A program made the translations under genes and the position numbers. The notes beneath the pieces are model-generated. The model searched no databases and was not told where the DNA came from. It saw only the letters and a list, made by a program, of their open reading frames with translations. A DNA stretch of 5,075 nucleotides. Origin: Candidatus Nitrosopumilus sp. GTDB lineage: Archaea > Thermoproteota > Nitrososphaeria > Nitrososphaerales > Nitrosopumilaceae. Where the stretch lies: the NCBI GenBank assembly GCA_030637455.1, contig DAOWGL010000033.1:1-5075 (forward strand), given 5' to 3'. Shown piece after piece: positions 1-5,026 of this stretch (its first letter is position 1; each line of letters begins with the position of its first letter).

Positions 1-110
1 AAAATAATATGGCAAAAATTGCTCTTTTAGATTGGCGTGGATTGGGAACTAACAAACAGAAAATACTTGATCTTTTAAAATCTACAGAACTTGAGATTAT
101 CAAACTATGA
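1..110 (+). CDS. 3' end of an unrecognised protein gene (partial)
   Basis: An open + strand frame enters from the left edge and stops at TGA 108-110. From the only ATG inside the window (9-11) it would encode 33 residues, beginning MAKIALLDWRGLGTNKQKI and ending in a Leu/Glu/Ile-rich tail. The frame is open upstream of that ATG to the edge, so I read it as the C-terminus of a longer protein, though a tiny separate ORF is possible. The stop overlaps the ATG of the alkyltransferase gene as ATGA (107-110). That overlap is typical of translationally coupled genes in one transcript and is the main reason to think this fragment is a real gene. I do not recognise the family from so few residues and assign no function. 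Confidence 0.5.
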   Translation, partial: NNMAKIALLDWRGLGTNKQKILDLLKSTELEIIKL

Positions 111-406
111 ATCTTCAACAAAAAATTTACAAAAAATTACTTGAAGTTCCTAAAGGACAGATTACCACTTATGGCGAATTGGCAAAAGCTGTTGGATTAA
201 AAAATGGTCAACGTGCAGTTGGAAAAATAATGAACAAAAATCCTTACCCTGTGATTATTCCTTGTCACAGAGTTGTAATGTCTACTGGAAAAATAGGTGG
301 ATATGCGTATGGAGAACCTGTTAAAACAAAGATGCTAAATGATGAAGGAATTAAAATTCAAAATGGCAAAATTGTAGAATTAGAAAATAAACTTTATCGA
401 TTCTAA
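107..406 (+). CDS. ogt: O6-alkylguanine-DNA alkyltransferase, single-domain (MGMT/Ogt family)
   Basis: Suicide repair protein that moves alkyl groups from O6-alkylguanine in DNA to its own cysteine. The 99-residue product is essentially the DNA-binding and active-site domain alone, without the N-terminal ribonuclease-like domain of full-length Ogt/MGMT. The active-site motif IPCHRVV has its acceptor cysteine at residue 53 and histidine at 54. Counting from that cysteine, residues matching human MGMT Tyr114, Arg128 (the arginine finger), Asn137 and Glu172 are all present, as Tyr22, Arg36, Asn45 and Glu80, and a GGYAYG loop follows the active site. Because the cysteine is kept, it should be a true transferase rather than an alkyltransferase-like (ATL) protein, where Cys is replaced. 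The ATG overlaps the upstream stop (ATGA), suggesting coupling. The TAA stop overlaps the rpl19e stop on the other strand. Other names used for such proteins include MGMT and methylated-DNA--cysteine methyltransferase. Confidence 0.93.
   Translation: MNLQQKIYKKLLEVPKGQITTYGELAKAVGLKNGQRAVGKIMNKNPYPVIIPCHRVVMSTGKIGGYAYGEPVKTKMLNDEGIKIQNGKIVELENKLYRF
382..391 (-). terminator. T-rich tract after the rpl19e stop
   Basis: On the - strand the sequence reads TTTATTTTCT about 12 bases past the rpl19e stop, inside the antisense of the alkyltransferase gene. It is a plausible archaeal U-tract terminator, but T-rich runs are common in this AT-rich genome. Confidence 0.25.
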
Positions 407-858
407 TCTTTTCGTTTATCTCTAATCTCTTCCATGAGTAGTCTGAGGTGTGCTTTGTTTCTAACTGTGTTTCCACCTACTTTCTTGTAAAGAGTCCAGA
501 ATTCTGGATTAGTCAAATCTTTTCTATCTTTTGCAATTTTCAATAATCGTCTTAATGCTCTAACTTTTGCAACATAGACTTCTTTCTTACCGACTCTTGC
601 ACCTTTTCTTCCTTGTTTCGAACCTTGAGTAGTACCTCTTTTATTTTTCTGAGCTTTCTTTTCATGTGCTCTTCCTTTTGATGTACCTGTAAATGATTTA
701 ATTCTAATTGTGTTTGCTGTGATAAGACTTCTGATATTTTCTCTTGTAATTGCATCTGCAATATCATCTAGGTGGTCTGTATCGAATCTAATTCTGTGAA
801 TTCCAACACCAGTAACTCTGGCGGCGAGTCTTTTTTTAGCTTTAAGATTGACTACCAC
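403..858 (-). CDS. rpl19e: Large-subunit ribosomal protein L19e (eL19)
   Basis: Ribosomal protein of the archaeal/eukaryotic 50S/60S subunit, absent from bacteria. The N-terminal NLKAKKRLAARVTGVG motif is typical of the family, followed by a helical segment, a long Lys/Arg/Gly/Gln-rich linker (about residues 56-92) that would thread into rRNA, and a C-terminal helical part rich in Arg and Lys. The length of about 150 residues is normal for archaea. Start choice: the frame has GTG codons at 864-862 and 858-856. I prefer 858 (MVVNLK..., 151 residues) because a GTGA Shine-Dalgarno-like tetramer (868-865) lies six bases upstream, whereas it abuts the other GTG. The 864 start would give 153 residues. 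Either way the gene begins inside the 3' end of rpl32e, so it is probably translated by coupling in the same mRNA. Its TAG stop (405-403) overlaps the stop of the convergent alkyltransferase gene. Confidence 0.95.
   Translation of the reverse strand: MVVNLKAKKRLAARVTGVGIHRIRFDTDHLDDIADAITRENIRSLITANTIRIKSFTGTSKGRAHEKKAQKNKRGTTQGSKQGRKGARVGKKEVYVAKVRALRRLLKIAKDRKDLTNPEFWTLYKKVGGNTVRNKAHLRLLMEEIRDKRKD
409..417 (+). terminator. T-rich tract after the alkyltransferase stop
   Basis: TTTTCGTTT follows the stop codon within the antisense of rpl19e. Archaeal RNA polymerase terminates at U-rich runs without a hairpin, and the convergent layout leaves no other place for a terminator. The evidence is base composition and position only. 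Confidence 0.25.
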
Positions 859-1246
859 TTGCACTCACTCTCGCATTAAATATTTTGAATTTTTGTTCAA
901 TTGCTTTAACTATGATTTCTTTTCTTTTCTTAGTACCAACAGCGTGGCCAAATCTGACACCATCTTTCTTTGGGTCTAATTTTTCTAAATCGTTTAAGTT
1001 GAAAACTAAGTTATCTGTAAATCCTGAAGGATGTAATCCTCGTGCTTCTTTAGGTCCACCATATCCAATTTTAACAAGACCTGGACGGCCTCTGCTTTTT
1101 TGTTTTCTTTGGTGGTGATCAATACCTTTTGGTTTTCTCCAATTAGTTTGAAGTCTAACATAACGCCAACTTTCTGGTCTTACAAAGTCTGGCTTGTTTT
1201 CTTTAGCCTCTTTTCTCTTTGCAAGCAATTCCTTATTGATCGTCAT
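842..1246 (-). CDS. rpl32e: Large-subunit ribosomal protein L32e (eL32)
   Basis: Archaeal/eukaryotic large-subunit ribosomal protein, 134 residues. Family hallmarks visible in order are a basic N-terminal helix, FVRPESWRYVRL (21-32), NWRKPKGID (35-43), the GYGGPK loop (61-66), LHPSGF (71-76), and VGTKKRKEI (103-111) followed by the last helix. The short Ser/Gly-rich tail after residue 125 is the part that overlaps the rpl19e start. The ATG at 1246-1244 has no Shine-Dalgarno sequence just upstream, and a TATA-like element is centred about 27 bases before it, so a leaderless mRNA beginning at or near the ATG is likely. In most archaea this gene sits in the spc operon between rpl6 and rpl19e. 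Here the order L32e-L19e is kept, but the upstream neighbour is the divergent pckA and no rpl18 follows. Confidence 0.96.
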   Translation of the reverse strand: MTINKELLAKRKEAKENKPDFVRPESWRYVRLQTNWRKPKGIDHHQRKQKSRGRPGLVKIGYGGPKEARGLHPSGFTDNLVFNLNDLEKLDPKKDGVRFGHAVGTKKRKEIIVKAIEQKFKIFNARVSASGSQS

Positions 1247-1268
1247 GAAATTGAGATTTGAATTTTGG

Positions 1269-1278
1269 AATAAATACG
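1269..1278 (-). promoter_or_regulatory. Probable TATA box of rpl32e-rpl19e
   Basis: On the - strand the sequence reads CGTATTTATT. Its centre is about 27 bases upstream of the rpl32e ATG, where an archaeal TATA box would sit if transcription began at the start codon. No ribosome-binding site is visible between it and the ATG, which fits leaderless transcription. The assignment is by position and AT content only. Confidence 0.45.
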
Positions 1279-1287
1279 TTCCTAGAT

Positions 1288-1302
1288 GAGAAAAAAATTC
1301 TC
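1288..1302. repeat. Short inverted repeat GAGAA-N5-TTCTC
   Basis: Five-base arms (1288-1292 and 1298-1302) flank an A5 spacer in the divergent promoter region, between the rpl32e TATA element and the proposed pckA TATA element. It could be a regulator half-site pair, but arms this short in AT-rich DNA also occur by chance. Confidence 0.25.
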
Positions 1303-1309
1303 TATAAGA
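1301..1309 (+). promoter_or_regulatory. Candidate TATA box for pckA and its leader
   Basis: TCTATAAGA on the + strand is the most TATA-like element upstream of pckA. Transcription starting about 25 bases downstream, near 1330, would give a leader of about 65 bases to the proposed CTG start at 1396. A second AT-rich stretch, GATAATAAGG at 1314-1323, could instead place the start near 1345, just before the ATG of the small upstream ORF. The sequence alone does not decide between them. Confidence 0.3.
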
Positions 1310-1348
1310 AAAAGATAATAAGGAAACTTAGGGCGGATCGAATATCTC

Positions 1349-1399
1349 ATGACTCAGCCTGGGAGTGAACATATCATTTTTGGGGGATATATCCTCTGA
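1349..1399 (+). CDS. Possible 16-codon upstream ORF in the pckA leader
   Basis: ATG at 1349 opens a short frame encoding MTQPGSEHIIFGGYIL and stopping at TGA 1397-1399. The stop overlaps the proposed CTG start of pckA as CTGA, the same geometry as the ATGA overlap at 107-110. GGCGG at 1332-1336 might serve as a weak ribosome-binding site 12 bases upstream. I cannot tell whether it is translated. It could be a leader peptide that couples into pckA, or chance. An ORF this short is expected often in random sequence, so confidence is low. Confidence 0.25.
   Translation: MTQPGSEHIIFGGYIL
1382..1386 (+). promoter_or_regulatory. Shine-Dalgarno-like GGGGG before the pckA CTG start
   Basis: Five consecutive G residues can pair with the CCUCC core of the archaeal 16S rRNA 3' end, with one G-U pair. 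They lie nine bases before CTG 1396, a normal spacing. There is no comparably good site before the first in-frame ATG at 1501. This decides in favour of initiation near 1396 instead of 1501. Confidence 0.45.
1383..1396 (+). promoter_or_regulatory. Palindrome/hairpin covering the pckA ribosome-binding site
   Basis: GGATATATCC (1385-1394) is a perfect 10-base palindrome. As RNA, G1383-A1387 can pair with U1392-C1396 around a UAUA loop, with one G-U pair, hiding most of the G-tract and the first base of the CTG. An alternative pairing uses 1342-1348 with 1384-1390 (seven pairs, one wobble). The two cannot coexist. It might be a translational switch or a DNA operator; the short stems keep confidence low. 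Confidence 0.25.
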
Positions 1400-3000
1400 C
1401 CCAAGTACTAGGTACCGCAGCAACTGAGAAATTTTCATCACAATTAACCCAATTTGGAATCAAACCATCCAAAGTTCACAGAAATCTTAGTGTAGATGAG
1501 ATGGTAAAATTGGCAGTTGAAAGGAAGGAGGGGGTAGTAAATTCTACAGGCTCACTTTCAGTAGATACTGGCAAATATACTGGCAGATCCCCTGATGATA
1601 GATTTATCGTATATGATGATAAAACTCATGACACAATTGATTGGGGAAAAATTAACCATCAATTCCCAAGTGGCAAATTTGAAAAACTCTTTGAAAAAAT
1701 GAAAGACTTTGTTGATAATAAGGAACTATTTGTTTTTGATGGATTTGTAGGTGCTGATCCTGAAACTCGTTTACCAATTAGAGTAATCAATGACCGTGTT
1801 TGGCAAAGTATGTTCTCAAGTAATTTGTTTATCCGACCTACAAAAGATGAATTAGAAAAACATGAACCTGAATTTACAATTTTATCTATTAATGATTTTG
1901 TTGCAGATCCTGAAATTGATGGAACTAGAACTGATGTCTTTATTCTAATTGATTTGACAAGAAAAATTGTTTTGATTGGTGGAACAGAATATGCTGGTGA
2001 AATGAAAAAATCAATGTTTGGTGTAATGAATTTTCTTTTACCTGGCCGTGGTATTTTCCCAATGCACTGTTCTGCAAATATTGGTGAAAAAGGTGATACA
2101 GCATTATTCTTTGGATTATCTGGTACTGGTAAAACCACTCTTTCAGCAGATCCTAATAGAAAATTAATTGGTGATGATGAACATGGATGGTCTGATGATG
2201 GCACATTTAATTTTGAAGGAGGTTGCTATGCAAAATGTATCAACCTTAGCCAGGAAGCAGAACCTGAAATTTGGAATGCAATCAAACCTGGTGCACTTTT
2301 GGAAAATGTTGTTCTAAAAGATAATGTTCCAGATTATGACGATAACAAATTAACTGAAAATACTCGTGTTGGCTATCCGTTAGATTACATCCCTGGAGCA
2401 GTAATTCCAAGTGTCGGTGGAAATCCTAGAGTAATTGTATTTTTGACTGCAGATGCATTGGGTGTTTTACCACCTGTTTCTCGACTTACCAAAGAGGGAG
2501 CAATGTATCATTTCATGTCTGGATATACCAGTAAATTGGCAGGAACTGAAAGAGGAATTAAAGAACCAAAATCTGTATTTTCTCAGTGTTTTGGAGCACC
2601 ATTTATGCCTAGACCTGCTTCAGTTTATGCAAAATTACTTGGAGAAAAAATCAATCAGCACAATACCATAGTTTATCTCGTTAATACTGGATGGTCTGGC
2701 GGCCCATATGGTGTTGGAAAAAGAATTAAAATAAAATACAGTCGTGCAATGGTTACAGCTGCACTTTCAGGTGCACTTGATATTGTAAAATACAGACATG
2801 ATGACTTGTTTAATCTAGATATTCCAACTGAAGTGGAAGGAGTACCTTCTGAAATTTTAGATCCAAAAAATACTTGGATTGACAAAGATTCCTATGACAT
2901 GTCTGCAAGGAAATTAGCTCAAATGTTTGTTGAGAACTTTACGAAATTTGAAAATGTCTCAGCAGAAATAATTGAAGCTGGCCCTAAATACACACAATAG
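1396..3000 (+). CDS. pckA: Phosphoenolpyruvate carboxykinase (ATP-dependent)
   Basis: Cytosolic enzyme converting oxaloacetate + ATP to phosphoenolpyruvate + CO2 + ADP, the entry to gluconeogenesis. From CTG 1396 the protein has 534 residues, the family's usual size. Family motifs in that numbering are YTGRSP (61-66, substrate Arg64), GGTEYAGEMKKSMF (195-208), MHCSANIGEKGD (223-234, metal-binding His224), P-loop GLSGTGKTT (240-248, Lys246), kinase-2 LIGDDEHGW (257-265, Asp260/261), FEGGCYAK, and the nucleotide-binding FLTADALGVLPPVSRL. These keep a constant offset of 8 from the E. coli ATP-type catalytic residues Lys254, His232 and Asp269. The first ATG is at 1501 and would give 499 residues, but it drops the conserved segment QFGIKPSKVHRNLSVDE. 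No ATG, GTG or TTG occurs in frame between the stop at 1366-1368 and 1501, so CTG 1396 is proposed from its Shine-Dalgarno-like tract. The identity is certain, the start is not. The gene is convergent with the protease gene, one base apart. Confidence 0.95.
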   Translation: MTQVLGTAATEKFSSQLTQFGIKPSKVHRNLSVDEMVKLAVERKEGVVNSTGSLSVDTGKYTGRSPDDRFIVYDDKTHDTIDWGKINHQFPSGKFEKLFEKMKDFVDNKELFVFDGFVGADPETRLPIRVINDRVWQSMFSSNLFIRPTKDELEKHEPEFTILSINDFVADPEIDGTRTDVFILIDLTRKIVLIGGTEYAGEMKKSMFGVMNFLLPGRGIFPMHCSANIGEKGDTALFFGLSGTGKTTLSADPNRKLIGDDEHGWSDDGTFNFEGGCYAKCINLSQEAEPEIWNAIKPGALLENVVLKDNVPDYDDNKLTENTRVGYPLDYIPGAVIPSVGGNPRVIVFLTADALGVLPPVSRLTKEGAMYHFMSGYTSKLAGTERGIKEPKSVFSQCFGAPFMPRPASVYAKLLGEKINQHNTIVYLVNTGWSGGPYGVGKRIKIKYSRAMVTAALSGALDIVKYRHDDLFNLDIPTEVEGVPSEILDPKNTWIDKDSYDMSARKLAQMFVENFTKFENVSAEIIEAGPKYTQ

Positions 3001-3001
3001 A

Positions 3002-5026
3002 TTACTTTCTTTTAATTAATCCAAACACTGCTATTCCAATTAGAATTATGCTGATTATGGCAATTTGTTTTTCTGGGATGTCTATTTCGTTGATTATATT
3101 TTGATTTTCATCTAGTGAACTAATCTCTATTGTGCTAAATGCATTTGATGTGTTTCCATTGACTCTAATCTTGGCATCAATCCAATATTCTGAATTTTCA
3201 TAAATTTCAATTGATGCTTTTTTGTCTGGTGTAGTAGTTGCTGTGTAGATGTTTCCATCTTTACTATTGATTACTGAAATTTTTGCAAAACTCCATTCTT
3301 CTGGATGATAAATATCAAAGTAAAGTTTCTGATTTTGTTGATTTATGGAAATTGAACCTGGTGTATAGTGTAGTAGAAATGGAATTGTGTATTGTATGTC
3401 TTCATGATTTACAAATAACTTTCCTTCATGATCTCCAAACTTTTCTTCACTCATACTCATTTTGATGTGTAGTGTGTCACCTTCTAGAATATGTGCAAAT
3501 TTGATAAATTCTGGACCTTCAAATTTTATATCCAAATTATCCAAAGTCCCATCAAGTAATTTTAGTTCAAATTGTTGTTCTGCCACTGATTCATCTGATG
3601 ACACATTTACCACAAAATTTGGTGGCATGATGATTAATTTTGCAGCAAAAGCATTCCCAATGTCTAATCTTCCGGCACCTGTTTCGTGGATGGAAAATTG
3701 TTGCCCATAGGCGTCCGAAACAGGCTGTACTGTGGTCAATAACAGAGATTTGATTTCATGGTGGTGAAGATCAGGGTTTTTTTGAAGTAATAATGCTGCT
3801 GCTCCACTCACATGAGGAGCGGCATAGCTTGTTCCACTGGTAAAGTTGTACCCTGCATTATTTTGTGTGGTGTTAATGTATGCTCCAGGTGCCACAATTT
3901 CTGGTTTAATGTAGAATGGTGAGACTGGCCCTCTAGAACTAAAATGTGCCACAAAATCTGGATTATAAAATAATTGTAAAACTCCTTGATTTTCATCTGT
4001 AATGGATTCTATAATTTCTAGTCCTTCATCTCTATCTATGGATACTACTGGAATTCGTGGGGTGTATCCTGATTCTATAAATTCATGAATTAATTCTCCC
4101 AAAAAAATCCCTGGACTGTTATTGTAAACAATTACTGCTTTAGCTCCTGCATTGGCAGCATTTTTTTCTTTAATTGAAAAATACAACAACTCTCCCTCAA
4201 CATTACTTCCTCGCTCAACAATTACTATTGCATCCTTTACATCTAATCCTTGAAAATCTTCAATTTTTCCATAACCTGCAAAAATTATTTTCTCTCTGAT
4301 TGGTTCTTCCAATTTTGTAGAGCCAACCATTGGAATTACCGTATATGGTTTTTCATCTATCTCAAATGTTGCAACCAAACTTGAAGTCAGATTGTTATAT
4401 GTTGCACCGACTGTTACTGATCCAAAATTTTTTCCAGGACTGCCAATTGTTTTTAATCCTGGTCCGTCATTCCCAGCTGCAGTAACAACAAAGATTTCTT
4501 TTTCTAATGCCAAGTTTACTGCACGGTCAATTTTTGTATTTGTTTTGTTTACTCCTAAACTGATATTGATAACGTCTACATCATCCTCAATTGCTTTCTG
4601 AATTGCTCTTATGATAAGATCTGATGATACTCCTTCTCCGTTTTCTGAAACCTTGTAAGCTAAAATCTTTGCCTTTGGGGCAACCCCTGACTTTTCTCCA
4701 TCTGCTGCAATTACTCCTGCAACCTGAGTGCCGTGACCATTTGTATCAAGTGGGGGGTGGCCCTCATTGATGAAATTGTAACCTCCAATTACTTTTCCAT
4801 CTGGTCCCCATCCAAACAAATCTGGATGGTTATAGTCTACTCCAGTATCAATTACTGCAATCTTTATTCCCGTACCATCAATACCTTGGATTTTTGGAAT
4901 ATCAGCTCCAAGATATGGTACACTTCTATCTAGATACAATTCAGATTCGTTTTGCGTTTCTAACTGTACTAAAATCAAAATTCCTGAAAATATTAGCATT
5001 GAAGAAAGAATTAGTAATGATTTCAC
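3002..5026 (-). CDS. Secreted, membrane-anchored subtilisin-like serine protease (S8) with PA domain
   Basis: Extracytoplasmic peptidase of the S8 (subtilase) family, 674 residues from GTG 5026. Residues 1-21 are a signal peptide or anchor (Lys2, then a hydrophobic run). The catalytic triad is Asp60 in AVIDTGVDY, His98 in NGHGTQVAG and Ser400 in SGTSYAAPHVSG, with oxyanion Asn186 in AAGND. Between Asn186 and Ser400 lies an inserted protease-associated (PA) domain, about 225-345. After about 460 come beta-rich regions, then a C-terminal membrane segment (655-670) ending IKRK, so the enzyme is likely tethered with its bulk outside. There is almost no room for an I9 propeptide between signal and catalytic domain. 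All catalytic residues are intact. Start: no ATG precedes the signal peptide, and the frame stays open from the GTG to the right edge, so a start further out is possible. Met10 would remove the positive n-region. The substrate is unknown. Confidence 0.93.
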   Translation of the reverse strand: MKSLLILSSMLIFSGILILVQLETQNESELYLDRSVPYLGADIPKIQGIDGTGIKIAVIDTGVDYNHPDLFGWGPDGKVIGGYNFINEGHPPLDTNGHGTQVAGVIAADGEKSGVAPKAKILAYKVSENGEGVSSDLIIRAIQKAIEDDVDVINISLGVNKTNTKIDRAVNLALEKEIFVVTAAGNDGPGLKTIGSPGKNFGSVTVGATYNNLTSSLVATFEIDEKPYTVIPMVGSTKLEEPIREKIIFAGYGKIEDFQGLDVKDAIVIVERGSNVEGELLYFSIKEKNAANAGAKAVIVYNNSPGIFLGELIHEFIESGYTPRIPVVSIDRDEGLEIIESITDENQGVLQLFYNPDFVAHFSSRGPVSPFYIKPEIVAPGAYINTTQNNAGYNFTSGTSYAAPHVSGAAALLLQKNPDLHHHEIKSLLLTTVQPVSDAYGQQFSIHETGAGRLDIGNAFAAKLIIMPPNFVVNVSSDESVAEQQFELKLLDGTLDNLDIKFEGPEFIKFAHILEGDTLHIKMSMSEEKFGDHEGKLFVNHEDIQYTIPFLLHYTPGSISINQQNQKLYFDIYHPEEWSFAKISVINSKDGNIYTATTTPDKKASIEIYENSEYWIDAKIRVNGNTSNAFSTIEISSLDENQNIINEIDIPEKQIAIISIILIGIAVFGLIKRK
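3006..3013 (+). terminator. T-rich tract after the pckA stop
   Basis: TTTCTTTT begins five bases past the pckA stop and lies inside the antisense of the protease gene. It is a likely place for U-tract termination, because the two convergent genes have no intergenic space. Support is positional only. Confidence 0.3.

Noticed and set aside
552..767. 71-codon - strand frame within rpl19e
   Set aside because: It is an alternative frame of the Lys/Arg-rich linker of L19e, giving Lys/Glu/Gln-rich low-complexity sequence and no independent start signal.
885..1118. 77-codon + strand frame opposite rpl32e
   Set aside because: It is antisense to the conserved L32e core and shows no recognisable motif or promoter.
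1376..1387. Programmed -1 frameshift at ATTTTTGGGGGA joining the upstream ORF to pckA
   Set aside because: The frame relation is right for a -1 shift, but the codons do not form an X-XXY-YYZ slippery heptamer, and CTG 1396 already gives a full-length enzyme without needing the fusion.
1331..1400. GC-richer leader block considered as a tRNA, C/D-box RNA or SRP-like RNA
   Set aside because: It has no tRNA cloverleaf or T-loop consensus. CTGA at 1396 resembles a D box, but there is no RTGATGA C box at the right distance, and the block is far too short for SRP RNA. It is better explained as the pckA leader.
1659..2204. 181-codon open frame on the - strand inside pckA
   Set aside because: It is antisense to strongly conserved pckA motifs, has a Ser/Asn/Pro-rich composition resembling reverse-complement coding, and shows no family motif. 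It is a shadow frame.
3462..3710. 82-codon + strand frame opposite the protease C-terminal region
   Set aside because: Ser/Asn-rich shadow of the protease reading frame with no supporting signal.
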